Shown in pieces: positions 22,406-33,896 of a stretch of DNA of 64,000 nucleotides (positions are counted from its first letter, which is position 1; each line of letters starts with the position of its first letter). This DNA comes from Paratrimastix pyriformis (Eukaryota; Preaxostyla; Paratrimastigidae). The stretch is from the NCBI GenBank assembly GCA_027972325.1, contig JAPMOS010000011.1, positions 374,501 through 438,500 on the forward strand, written 5' to 3'. The notes beneath the pieces are model-generated. The model was not told the DNA's origin. It did not search any database and worked only from the letters and a program-made list of their open reading frames with translations. Position numbers and translations under genes: made by a program.

Positions 22406-23786
22406 GAGACCGCGGAGAATCAGTACCTACAGCCCTCAGGTTATGCAATTCGCTGGGAAATCCAAACGAAAACGGCACTCTCTCTTTTCCCCACCCTTCT
22501 GGCAGGTGTCTTTGCGGGCATCACATTGACACTAACGCTTGTTTTGCTTGTCCTACATGTGACGAACTTCCGCTTTCCGGCGGATCAGCTCCACTATAGC
22601 CGTCTTGTGCTTTTCATCTTTGTGACCGCTGCTCTTGCGGCAGTGTCTTTTTTCTTCCCTTGGGCGGCTGACTTGTTGGCATGCTTCCGCGCTTCTTTGG
22701 AAGGCTTCGCATTGTTTTGCATGTCTGTCTCGCTCGCGCGACAGGCCGGCCCAATGAGCCACCCTTCAGGTTTCTCTGGCTCGAAGCACGTGTGGGAGGC
22801 CGAGAAGCAATCAAATCTTTACCGAGCTCTCCCCGTCTCGCTTCATCCACCCTCCCACCGCTCTCCCCCCAACTGCCGACGCGGGTCCGGCTCCTCTGTT
22901 GTCATTTCCCGATGTGTGCCTCGTCGGAGGCCATGATTCGGTGGTGCCGGCTCGGGGTTTTCCAGCTCATTTTCACGCGTCCCGCACTTCTCCTGATCCC
23001 TGTGATCATTCGGGCTGCTGGTTCCGTAGAGAGCTCCAGCGCCTCCTTCGTGATCGGTCTGGAGCTGCCCTCACCCCCTCGGCTCACACGGCTCCTCTTC
23101 AAGACACTGTCTTTCGCTCGCTTGGTTTTGGTTTTCTTTTTTGGGCAATGCTTGCCCTCCTGTGGTTCTACCGGTCCCTCGCTCCGGCTGGGCTGCTGGA
23201 GCTCACTCCCCCGTCCACCTTGAGCTCCTCCCGTCCCGATCCCCCCCTGCGCGTCATTCTGACCTTTCTGTGGATCAAGTCGTTGGTTTGGTGCGAGGTC
23301 GGCCAAAACGCCCTCCTCAAGCAGCTCGATCGGATGGGAGCCCTCGCCCACATGGGGTGCGACACGAGTCAGCTCGAGGCGCTGCTGCTCCTCGCCGAAT
23401 GTGCGCTCGTGACGGTTTGGAGCTGGCATCTGTTCTGGCCCCTCCGCTACGCCGCTGCCCCCCCACCACAGTCCGATCGCAAACACCTCCGTTCGAGCCC
23501 TTTCGCTGACGAGGCCTCTTCCGAGCTCCCGAGACCCAGCCCCAGCCCCAGCCCCAGCCCCAGGGCCGCGACTAGGCCACGATGGGTGTCCCGACAGAAT
23601 CCTTGGCGGGCTCTGGTTTGGGTGCTAGCGGTGTGGCGGGGCAGCTGGAAGCAGCCCAGTGCCGAGGACACTCGGGAGCATCTGCTGGCAGAGCGGGACC
23701 AAACGCCCACGCCCACACCAGACGGCGGGGGGTGGGTCGAACAGGCCACAGCGGAAGGTTCCATCAATTCCCACGACCCCGTTTGA
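22325..23786 (+). CDS. TMEM184 / organic solute transporter alpha-family membrane protein
   Basis: Seven-TM Ost-alpha/TMEM184 family by order of motifs: FPTLLAGVFAGITLTLTLVL (TM1) then LHVTNFRFPADQ, a second hydrophobic stretch (RLVLFIFVTAALAAVSFFF), FRASLEGFALFCM (the family EAF-like helix), MIRWCRLGVFQLIFTRPALL (the family CKxGVLQ-KP region), GFLFWAMLALLWFYRSL, and ILTFLWIKSLVWCEVGQNAL (the late KxxIF-WQ helix). A hydrophilic C-terminal tail contains SPSPSPSP. Likely a solute or lipid-handling protein of endomembranes or plasma membrane; substrate unknown. The start is uncertain: the in-frame ATG at 22325 would overlap cyclophilin exon 1, so a small upstream exon is possible. Stop at 23784-23786, 134 bp from the convergent stop of the next gene. 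Confidence 0.68.
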
Positions 23787-23920
23787 TTGCGCGAATGGTG
23801 GTTCGCGTAGTCGCGTCGTGGGACTCTTTCCCTTATTTGCTGTCGTGGGTCGGTCGTTTTTTGTGGATGCGAATCATTTTGAGACAACAACCCGCCGAGA
23901 GGAGACACGCACGCGGCGAC

Positions 23921-25875
23921 TCAGCTCGCGACGTCCATTTGGGGTGCCCCCTCGTCCCCTTGGGCCGGCTCGGGACGGCTCGGGGGGATGAGGAGCGGGT
24001 CCAGCCAGCGGCGGGCCAGCCGGGCGATGAAGTCGGCCCGGAGGTGGCCCTGGTAGCGCTGCACCAGATGGGGCCCGTTAAACTGGTTGCACCGCGGCTG
24101 CTCCACGCGGCCTCGCTGCGAGGGGTTTGGGTGTGTGGGTGTGTGGGTGGGTGAGACGGTGACGACGAGACAGAGCGGGGGCGTTGGGGGGGAGGAGCCG
24201 GCACGGGCCAGAGAGACCGACCAGGGCGGCGATCGTGCGGCTGTCGCCATGGCGGGCGCTCAGCTCTGTGGTGCCCACGGGTCGGGTGCAATTGCGTCGG
24301 TTGGCGGAGGCAGGCGGGGAGTGGGAGTGAAGGAAGACACCTCAAGAGAAGGCTAGGGCGGAGGCGAGGGGGGCGAGGGAGGGGCGAGGGAGGGGCGAGG
24401 GAGGGGCGAGGGAGGGGCGAGGGAGGGGCGAGGGCTGTACTCGATACGCACAAGGGCCTCCATCAGGGTCATGTCCCACACGCAGCTCAGCAGCGCCTCT
24501 GGGAAGGGCCACGCGGCACTCTGCGGCAGATGGAACAAGAAAAAAAAAACTATGTCGACCCATAACTTTTTTGGGCAGTGCCTTGAATGATCAGGGGTCT
24601 CGCTGCGGCTGGACGGCACCATATTCATGTGCACACCGTTTTTTAATCTTGTCCCGCGTGTTTGTGGGGGCCGGGTTGACGAGCGGTGTTAGAGCGACAG
24701 CCCCCAGCCTCACTGTGTCTGTGGTTCGGATCAGCCCTCCGCAGGCCGCAGGGCAGGGCGACAAGCATAAATGGGGGGGTTATACGGGACGGACCTCTGC
24801 TAATCGGACGGAGGCCGCCGGGTCGGGGACGAACTGGGCCAGAACCGCGCCCTCCCAGAAGGCTACCCGGGAGTTGGTGTGAGCCGAGAGTGGAGGCCAA
24901 AGGGGAAGCGGGGGGGCGGACCCGACAGCTCCTCCAGGGCGTGGGCGGCATGGCGGAGAAGGGCGCCCTCGGCGGGGAAGCCCAGCCCCACCGGCGGCGG
25001 GCCCAACAGGGTCAGACAGCACCTGCAGAGCGGGCCGGCAGGGGGGAGGGGAGGGGAGGGGTGACCAGGGCGATGTGGGCAAAGGGGGGCCGGGGGGGGG
25101 GGGGGGGGGGGGGTGCGAACCTGAGGAGGTCGCCGGGGAGGCGGAGGCGCAGGGCGCACTGTGCGCGGGTGTGCCAGAGGGGGCCCTCGAGGGGCCGCCG
25201 GACGCAGAGGACCCCCACCACGTGCCACAGCAGCCGGGCCGCGTGCTGCCCCAGCCGGACGCTGTCCGACCGCATGCACAGGCTGCCCCCGTCCCGTCCC
25301 GGTCCCATGCCCCCGGGTGGGTGGTGGGACACCTGCTGGGGCGCGGGGGGGCCGCAGACCTGGTGGCGAACCAGCCGTCGGCCGAGGCGCCCGTGACTTG
25401 GCTCAGCGGCCCGAAGCGGCCCATGTCCAGCGGCCCCGCCGGGTGCTGTCCGCACGGCAGAACCCAACCGGCGGGCCGTGAGGTGAGGCCCATCGCGAGG
25501 CGGCCGGCAGGGGCGGGCGGGCAGACCGGGGCGGTTCGCTCGATGACGGCCACGGCGCCCGTGGCGAGGGCCGCGAGGGCCAGCAGGGTGGCCCCGTCCA
25601 GCCGGCCCAGCAGCAGCTCCAGATGGGCCGCCGTCCCGGGCTGGCGCCACCGGCCCCCCACAGACACAGCACATCGCCCCCCCCCCCCCCACACACACAC
25701 ACACACACATGGCCGTCATTGCTGTGAGGAGGCAGCGGCGCCCGAGGCAGCAGACCGTCTGGCGGGAGGCCTTGGCAGCCAGGAGCGCCTTCAGGATGCG
25801 GTTTTCTGCAAAAAACCAAAGGGCGGCGCAGGGGGGGCAAGACAGTCTTGAAGGTCACGGCAGGCAGGGCGTGCT

Positions 25876-25926
<51 letters not shown>

Positions 25927-28900
25927 CCACGTGCGTGTGTCCGCAGGGGGTGGGCAGGGGTATTTGTGTGTGCCGTGCGTGGGAGCGTGGGTGCGGCAGG
26001 GGTGGCAGACCTCGCCGCTCACGCTTTGCGGGCAACACGGCCGCGCCAGCCGGTGGGAGGGGCAGGGCCAGCAGGTCGGCGGGTGGCTGGGGCCGCTCGA
26101 AGCACCCGATGGCGGCCTGCAGGAGCCGGTCGAAGGCCCCCGCCAGCAGCCCCCCCGCCGCCGCGGTGCCCCGGCCGCTCGGGTCCCCCCCTACGTGTCC
26201 CGGCGGGAGGTGAGCTGGGCAGGGCGAGGGGCGAGGGGCGAGGGGCGAGGGGCGAGGGGCGAGGGGCGAGGGGCGAGGGGCGAGGGGCGAGGGGCGAGGG
26301 GCGAGGGGCGAGGGCGAGGGGCAAGGGGGAGGAGGAGGAGGAGGCTGCCGCGGACCCTGGCCATAGGCGGGCCAGCGGGCCCGCAGGATGCACAGCGGCC
26401 GGGAGACCTCCAGGGCCCACTGGCGGAGGGCGTCCCGCGCCGCCGCCTCGTGAGAGGCCGCCACCGCCGCCTCGGCGGGCTGCATGGCCATCAACCCCAG
26501 GCACAGAGCCGGGTGTCGTTCAAGTCCAATGGGGTGGGGGTGGTGGGCGGGGGTGGGATGAGGCAGCGGACCCCGAGCACCTGGTCGACCAGCCAGCCGG
26601 CCAGCCCCTCGGGTGTGGTCGTCTCTGCCCCATCGGGCACCTCGCCCGGCTCGCCCGCCGGGGCCGGGGCCGGAGCATCCGGCTGCCTGTCGCCAGCCCA
26701 TTCCTGCAGGGCCGCCGCCAGGGGCGCCTCCTCGGCCGGCGAGCCCCAGGCGGCCCGCGACATGGCGCACATCTGGGCCTCAATCGCCCCCAGCCCGGGG
26801 CCCTCCTCCGGCCCCCAATCACCACGGCCGGGGGGCGGGGGGAAGGCCGCGTAATAGCGGCGCAGGGCGGCCTGGGCGGCGGGCAGGTGGGCGGGGGCGA
26901 GGGGGCCCAGGGCCCCAAGGAAGGGCCGGCACTCGGCCAAGAGTCGATCCTCCGGGCCGCAAGCTCGGGGGCCTGCTAAGCCGCCAACCGGCCCACCCCG
27001 AATGGTCCGGGCGGCAAACAGATGAAATTTGTGTTACGCTCAGCCCCACACCAACCCACCACACACACACAACCGCCAACCGCCAACCGCCAACCGCCAA
27101 CCGCCAAACCGCCAAACCGCTGGCGGACCGGTCGGCTGGGTGGATGCTGCGGCCCCCCGGTGGGCGTGGGCCGTGCGGGCGAGGGCCATGAGGAGCAGCT
27201 GGCCCAGCACGAAGAGGCCGCCACCCTCCCCCAGGACGGCCACCCGAAGGGCGGGGTCCGCCTCCAGGGGGTCGCCCTGGGCCCGGCCGGCCATGGCCAG
27301 GCCGTGCAGATGGGTGTAGGGCCCCGGGGGCACCCAGCCCACCCGCAGCAGGGGCCAGCCCCGGTCGGGGGCCTCGGGCCGGGGGGGGTCAGCCACCATG
27401 GCCGCCCCGAGAGCCTCCCAGAGGTCGTCGCCGTCGGCCGAGGGGGACCGGGGGCACAGGGACCGGTTGAGGACCTGGTGCGGGCGCGGGAGGGGGGGGA
27501 GTGTCTCGAGGGGTGGGGCGGCGGGGGCCCCCGCGGCGAGGCTGAGCGGAGCCAGCAGGCGCGTGTCCAGGGCCAGCCGACCCAGCAGGCTCATGGGCAC
27601 CACGGGGCCCGTGCGGAGGTCTGCCCAGCCCCCCCCAGCCGCGCACACAGGCAGACGCCAGAGCAGTGGTGGGCAGTGATGAGCAGTGATGAGCAGTGGT
27701 GGGTGGTGAGCAGGTGCAGTAGGCGGCAGGCGCGCGACAGGGCGCCTCGAGGGTCGGGGTGGCAGGGCGACCTTCCTCGCAGTGGGCCACGAGGGCATCC
27801 CCGTCGCCCCGCTGGATGTCGGCCATCAGCTGGCCCACCCGACCCGCGGCTGAACCCGCGCCCGCCCAGGTCGCCGACGGGGCGCCGAGGAGGGCAGGAT
27901 GAGACCCGGCTGCGGGACGGAGGCCCACTGCCAGCCGGACGGAGGCTGCCAGGGCGGCGACCTCCGAGGCCGTGAAGGTGCTACGACAATGGTTGGCCGT
28001 GAGGCGGGATGCGGGGAGTCGGCCGCGGCAGACACGAGGTGGGCGGCCGGGGCGGGGGCGGCCGGGGCCTCGAGGGCGGGCTGCAGGAGGGCCGCGATGG
28101 TGGCCAGATGGGCCCCCCGGGTGGGCTGCTCCAGCAGGTAGCAGGCCGCCTCGTAGGCCAGCTGGGCCCGGTACAGCGGGGCCGCCTCGAAGAGGGCCGC
28201 TGCAGGGGCAAGGCGGCGGAGGGCGGCCGGACGATGATGGTGCCGCTCAGGGACCACGGCCGAGAGAAGGACGCCAGGCCCGGGGGCGGGGAACGGACCG
28301 ACGGGGGCCGGCACGGACACGGGGTGCCGCTCGGCGAAGGCCAGTGCCTCAGGGCAGCTGCCCCTCGGTGGGGGCGGGGCGGCGGACGGATCCTGGGGGG
28401 GCAGGGGAGGAGCGGGAGGGGTGAGGCGGATGTGGGACGGAGAGGAGCGGCCCCGCCCGGGGCGGACCTCGACAAAGCGGAGCAAGGTCTCGAGGGCCTC
28501 TTCGACCTCGGCAGAGACGCAGTGAAGGCCTGCAGGGGGGGGGGGGGGGGGGGGGCGAGCAAATGGCCGCCACCACGTCAGCGAGTGAGCCGAGGGGAGG
28601 ATGGTGTGCGGCGACCTTGCTGTTTGAGATCCCCCAGCATCGCGGGCATGCCGCCGGACACGTCTGGTCCCGGGGCAGTGGCCGGGTCGGCTTCCAGAGG
28701 GAAGAGGGCCTCGACCTCCGTCACCCGGGTGGTCGGGGCGGCGGGGCCTGTGGCCGGCCCTGCAGCCGACGGGCCCGCTGCCACCGCGGTTGGTGCCGGG
28801 GTCGCAGGCGCACCCGAGGGTGAGAGAGAGATGGAAAGAGGGGGCGGAGAGCCGATGGGCGGGGGCGACTGCGGTCGGGTCTGGGGCGAGGTCACCACGG

Positions 28901-29378
28901 GCTGGGACGCGCTGTTCCAGCCAGCCACCGCGACGGGGGCCGCCGCTGGACCGGGGGGAGGGGCATGCCCCGAGTTTGACGACAGAACCCACCGGTAGAA
29001 AAGATGGTGGTAGTACCTGGGGGGGGGGGGGGGGGGGTGGCGGCAAGGGATGAAGTGGCCCACGAGAGAAAACACAACGAACGGATGTCGGGTGAGACAG
29101 GCTTGGGCAGCAAAAAAACGGCGCTGGTGCTGGCTTGGAACAATTTGCACCAAGCTCTGAAAAGGGATTTCCAGTCTGGTGGCCACTGTCACGGCAAGCT
29201 CAACGTGACTCAGGGCGCTGTGGATTGTGCGATACGATCCCCCCAAAAAGGTTGAAATCATCTCTTCCGGAGATGGCAGCAGCCCAGGTGTTGCTCGCAG
29301 GGCCTCAATATGAGCTGATAAAGCTACCCGATCGAAGAGAAATGACAGCTCGAGTCTGGCAAAATAGAAGGCTAAACC
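23921..29378 (-). CDS. Large unidentified helical-repeat-like protein
   Basis: A many-exon minus-strand gene ending QMDVAS at 23921. The best-supported 5' exon (about 29360-29160) reads FARLELSFLFDRVALSAHIE, then PSPEEMISTFLGGSYRTIHS and HVELAVTVATRLE. Later exons give EVEEALETLLRFVE, ALFEAAPLYRAQLAYEAACY, GRVGQLMADIQRGDGDAL, DLRTGPVVPMSLLGRLALDT, GGGLFVLGQLLLMALART, EGLAGWLVDQVLGVRCL, GAFDRLLQAAIGCFER, RLLWHVVGVLCVRRPLEG, DMTLMEALVRIEY and RYQGHLRADFIARLARRWLD. The amphipathic Ala/Leu-rich helices suggest a HEAT/ARM-like solenoid. I do not recognise the family. GC content climbs steeply from the 5' exon onward, and several introns are minisatellites. The start codon was not fixed; the 5' end lies within about 30-50 bp of the divergent stomatin start. 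Confidence 0.55.
24369..24432. repeat. 11-bp minisatellite, unit GAGGGAGGGGC
   Basis: Five to six copies in an intron of the large minus-strand gene; the coding strand is a C-rich pyrimidine tract. Confidence 0.85.
25879..25926. repeat. (CCATGC)n microsatellite
   Basis: About eight hexamer copies inside an intron of the large minus-strand gene. Confidence 0.9.
26219..26320. repeat. 7-bp minisatellite, unit GGGCGAG
   Basis: About fourteen near-perfect heptamers in an intron of the large minus-strand gene. Confidence 0.9.
27071..27120. repeat. 7-bp minisatellite, unit CCGCCAA
   Basis: Six to seven heptamers, the last two lengthened by an A. Non-coding in the gene model. Confidence 0.85.
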
Positions 29379-29405
29379 CCTGGCTGGCTAGACTCTTCTC
29401 TCCTC

Positions 29406-30935
29406 ATGGGTGTTCTTTCTGAGGAGCTGCAGCTCACTGCCGAGCTCACTGCAGACGAACTTTCCGGTGGCGAAATTGGCGGTATCATTGGCTTCTTTGC
29501 AGCATTTGTTGTGGTCTTCATCATCACCTGCTGTTGCTGCCGTGCTGGCGTTAAAGTGGTCCACCAAGCGCAGGTCATGGTGGTTGAACGTTGGGGGAAG
29601 TTCCATCGAATTTTGAAGCCGGGTATCCATTTCATTAACCCGATTTTCGACCGCCCACGCAAAATTCGTCTGCTTCATTTTTTCATAGTTTTTTGATTCA
29701 ACCCTTTCATCTCAGATTGGAAGTATGTGAATGTTCCTATTGGAACGCATACCGAGGCTGTTGTCACCCAGCAAACTGATCGTGTGGACATGCGTGAGCA
29801 CTGTATCGGTCTACTTTGCGGCATCATCCTTTCTTCTCATTCGGAACTCGAACAGACTTTGGCAAGCAAAATGTAATCACCAAGGATACCGTTTGTATCG
29901 AAATCGATGCGTTGGTTTATTATCAAGTCCGTGCATCTGGCTTTTTTTCTTGAAAAGATCATGCGTTTACAGGTCACCTCGCCCATCCGTGCTGTCTACC
30001 ACATCCAAAACTTGCCGGATGCGATCGAGGTTCGAATCCTGCCACCCTTTTACACAGCTCACACGGAGTTCTCTTCCACTCCAGCTCCTGACCCAAACCA
30101 CGCTCCGGAACATCATTGCCCATTTGACTCTGGATGAGACTTTTTCCTCTCGCGAGCAGATTAACGTCTGTGGACTCGAATGGGGCATTTTCTCAATCTG
30201 TTCGGTGCCTTTGGGCAGTCGATGCTCCAAGAGCGCACCCAGGAGGACGCCGGCCGTTGGGGCGTCTCCATCATCCGTGTCGAGATCCAGGATATCATGC
30301 CCCCGTCGGGTCTGCTCGCCTTCACCTCTGCACGCTCGGTGCCGTGAACACAAACACCTCATCATGCCCCCCTCCCCCTCCCCCCCCCCCACACACACAC
30401 ACACACACACATACACATGCATATAGACATCAAGACCGCAATGGAGAACCAGATCATCGGCGAGCGCGAGCGTCGCTCTGCTGTGCTGCAGGCTGACGGG
30501 GAGCGTGAGAGCCAGATCATCCGCAGTCGGGGCGAGGCCGCCCAGATTGTGCTGCGGGCCGAGGGCGAGAAGACGGCCCGCATCCAACTGGCCAAGGGTG
30601 AGGCCGAGGCCAAGCTCACGGTTGCCAACGCCGAGGCCTCATGCATCAAGGTCGCCCCTTTGGCTTCCCGCTCCTTCCCATCTTGAGACCACTTGTTCGA
30701 CAGGCACTCCGGGATGCTATGGAAGGCTCTCGCGTCCGTGCTACGGACTATTTGGTGGCTATGCAGTACCTGTCGGCCCTTCCTCGTCTGGTCATGGGTT
30801 CCCATCCGACACGTGCGATTCTGCTTCCCCAAGAGACAGTCGACGTCTGTTCTTCTCCGCATATATTTTCATCATTCGACCCCTTTTGCGCAGGACGTCT
30901 CGTCCCTCCTCAACATCCTGCCCCAGCGTGGCTGA
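29406..30935 (+). CDS. Stomatin-like SPFH/band-7 protein
   Basis: Nine exons with consistent phases: 29406-29667, 29716-29808, 29856-29926, 29973-30029, 30085-30165, 30219-30309, 30427-30650, 30704-30790, 30894-30935, giving 335 residues. An N-terminal hydrophobic segment (IIGFFAAFVVVFIITCCCC) anchors it and is followed by palmitoylation-type cysteines. The SPFH domain follows: VVERWGKFHRILKPGIHF, YVNVPIGTHTEAVVTQQTD, VCIEIDALVYYQ, SPIRAVYHIQNLPDAIE, LRNIIAHLTLDETFSSRE, RWGVSIIRVEIQDI, then the coiled-coil stalk (ERERRSAVLQADGERESQ, GEAEAKLTVANAEA). SPFH proteins oligomerise and scaffold membrane microdomains. GC content jumps from about exon 6 on. No cleavable mitochondrial presequence is evident. 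Confidence 0.93.
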
Positions 30936-31081
30936 ACTGTCAAATAATTTTTTCGATCCCCCCCTCTTCTCATTTTGGTTTGAGCCAATAATGGCGTTTG
31001 TGGAAACCTCCTCGTTCGCCCGCCGCTCGGTCCAGTCCTGTGGAGGAAAGAACACAACGGGGTGTTTCCGGCTCTCTTCCG

Positions 31082-33670
31082 ATGGAGAAAGAGCTTCCTG
31101 TCCTCGTCGAACGAGAGGAGGTCAAACCGGCAGATGATCCCGAAAGTTGTCCGATGACTGAAGCGCACACCGAGAAGGAAGCAGTGCATCCTCCTGAGAC
31201 AACTGAATCTCTTTCCCATAGCGAAGCCAAGAAATATTTTGCTCGTGCGGAGCAAAGGTTCGGTTGCGTTTTCTTTCGTATTTTACCAAGGAGAACCTTA
31301 GACGCCTCGAATATCTCGAAGCCATATCGGACATAAAGAAGATGGATCTGAGGGTAATCCCCCCGAGTCCCATCCACCCCCGATCGCTCCGGCCCCTCGC
31401 GAGTCTTCACCACAGCCTCACCACCAGCAAGTCCAGTCGGCTCCTGCCTCTATGAAACGGCCCCTGCCGCCATCGGAGGCCAGCCCCGCGGCCCACCAAC
31501 ATTCCCCCGAGACGCCCCTCTCGTCCTTCTTCGCCAACCCGACGTCCATTCTCCCGGACTCGCCCTCTGTCTCCTCGTCAGCCCCGCGGCACCCCACCCC
31601 GGCGGATCCACTCGCCGAATCCGGGACGGGCCCGCAGGCGCTGCCCCCCCCGCACCCCGCCACCACCGGCCCCCATCCGGCGCCGGCCCCGATCGACCCC
31701 GCGCAGGACCCCTTCGCCACCGTCTGGGCCGAGCACCTGGCCAAGCAGCGGGCCCTCTTCCTGGAGTTTGTGCGGATGTTTGCCATCGACCCGCGGGCCG
31801 CGGCCCCCACGGCCGACCACGTGGATCACCCGCTGAGCGACGAGGAGGACAGCACGTGGAAGGTGTTCTTCGAGAACCAGAAGATCGTCGACGAGATCCG
31901 CAAGGACATCCGCCGCACGTGCCCCGACCTCCACTTCTTCGTCTGCGAGGGTCCGCCCACCGGCACCCCCCTCCCCCCACCCCACTGCCGTTCTCATCAT
32001 CCATCGTTGGGCTGCCGCGCGGCACACACCTGGAGCGGATCCTGTACGTCTACGCCAAGCTCAACCCCGGCATCTGCTACGTCCAGGGTCCGCTGGCCCC
32101 CCCCCCGGCCCATCCGCCCCTCGGCTGGACATCTCCTCCCTCGACCTCCACCCTGAGTCCCTCTGCGGGCACCCTGGCACTGACCCCGGATTCCTCGGGG
32201 CCTCCCTGGGGGCATCGGGCCGGCGCAGGGATGAACGAGATCCTGGCCCCATCTACTACGTCTTCGCCCAGGAGCCCGGCCTCAAGGAGGGTCCGCTCCC
32301 TCCCTCCCTCCCTCCCTTGCCCCTTGCCCCTTGCCCCTTGCCCCTTGCCCCTTGCCCCTTGCCCCTTGCCCCTTGCCCCTTGCCCCTTGCCCCTTGCCCC
32401 TTGCCGCTCCCATCGCCTCACCACCACACCCACCCCACGGCGACCGCTGTCCTCCCATCCACCCCATGGGGTACCCCCACAGACGAGGTGCAAGCGGACG
32501 CCTTCTGGGCCTTCACGACCATCATGAGCGAGCGGCGGGACGTCTACTGCAAGAGCCTCGACCAGCTCTCGTCGGGCCTGCAGGGCTCCATCGCCGTCCT
32601 GCACGAGATGATCCACCGGATCGACCCCGCCCTCCATGCCGACATGGTCCGGGGGCGGCTCCCACCGCTGTCATCACCACCCCCCATAGCGGAAGAGGCC
32701 CCACGGTGGTGGTCGTGGATGGCTGAGCCGATCTCATCTGGCTGCCACCGCGGGTTGCCCTGCTGTGCCGGGGCTGTGGGCTGTGGGCTGTGGGCTGTGG
32801 GCTGTGGGCTGTGGGCTGTGGGCTGTGGGCTGTGGGCTGTGGGCTGTGGGCTGTGGGCTGTGGGCTGTGGGCTGTGGGCTGTGGGCTGTGGGCTGTGGGC
32901 TGTGGGCTGTGGGCTGTGGGCTGTGGGCTGTGGGCTGTGGGCTGTGGGCTGTGGGCTGTGCTGTGGGGGGGCGCAGGAGGCGAAGCAGATCAAGCCCCAG
33001 TTCTACGGGGTCCGCTGGGTCTCGCTGCTCCTCTCGCAGGTCCGTCCGGAGCCCCCGACCCCGCCCCCTCCTTCCCGCCCCTTTGCCCTCTGCTCTTCAG
33101 CCGCTCAGCTCGACTCCGCTCCGCTTCCCCCACGCCACGCCCACTCGGCGGCCCCTGTGCGGCGGCGGGGAGCAGGAGTACTGCATGCCCGACGTGCTGC
33201 GCATCTGGGACTCGCTCTTCGCCGACCCGGGCCGGTTCGACCTGCTGCTGTACCTCTGCCTGGCCATGGTGCTCCACTTCCGGCGCGACCTGCTGGCGGG
33301 CAGCTTCTCGGACAACATCAAGCTCCTCCAGGCCCGCCCCCACCTGCCCGCCCACCCAGCGCCCCCTCCTTTGTGATGTGGTGTGCACCTCGGCTTGCCA
33401 TCTCGTGAGGCCGCGGCCTGGCCTGACCGTGGGCATCGTTCGGTCGTGCCTGGGGGGGGTGCGGACCTGGCTGGCGGGGGTCTGCAGCACATCCCGCCGG
33501 TGGACATCAACGTGCTGCTGCGCGAGGCGGCCGAGCTGCAGGAGCGCGACCGGCAGCGGCCCCCCGCGGGCGGCCTGGCCACCCTGACGGGCCGCCCCAT
33601 GGCGGCCACCTTCGCCCACCCGGGCCGCCCCGGCGCCCAGAAGGACCGCCGCGTCAGCAGGCTCGGCTGA
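31082..33670 (+). CDS. TBC1D13: TBC1D13-like Rab GTPase-activating protein
   Basis: Exons 31082-31257, 31302-31353, 31437-31940, 32036-32087, 32229-32289, 32483-32646, 32977-33039, 33176-33331, 33488-33670. TBC domain motifs: the arginine-finger block (IRKDIRRTCP, fitting IxxDxxR), LERILYVYAKLNPGICYVQG with the glutamine finger YVQG, GMNEI, DAFWAFTTIMSERRD, IKPQFYGVRWVSLLLSQ, and MPDVLRIWDSLFADPGRFD. The order and wording match TBC1D13, a Rab35 GAP on endocytic membranes. Both catalytic fingers are kept. After MNEILAP one C appears to be missing from a C4 run (32247-32250); one more C would restore YYVFAQEPGLKE. The last intron (33332-33487) has a GC donor (GCCCGC). Two other introns are heptamer minisatellites. 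Confidence 0.88.
32316..32404. repeat. 7-bp minisatellite, unit CCCCTTG
   Basis: About twelve heptamers filling most of a TBC1D13 intron; a pyrimidine-rich coding strand. Confidence 0.92.
32772..32960. repeat. 7-bp minisatellite, unit GGGCTGT
   Basis: About twenty-seven nearly perfect heptamers inside the 330-nt TBC1D13 intron 32647-32976. All three frames are open but only because seven is not divisible by three; flanking exons join in phase without it. Confidence 0.93.
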
Positions 33671-33896
33671 GGCACCATCCCCGCCCCCCCTGCCGCTCGC
33701 TCGTCGCCCAAGAGCATCGTCATCTTGCCGACGCCACCCCTCGGATTCTCTGCTGCCCGTTGTTGCACCTTCGCGTTTCTCGTCGCATGTTTGTACGTCT
33801 GCCGAATAATGCCGTAATGCCGACCAATCGGCAGGGAGTCGGGGGGGGGGGGGGGGTCAAGGGGAAGGAGGAGCCGACTCGCCCTGCCAGGGCCCC

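Noticed and set aside
32772-32960. Heptamer array as interstitial telomere
   Set aside because: The unit GGGCTGT differs from known TTTAGGG or TTAGGG telomere types, and other introns carry unrelated heptamers.
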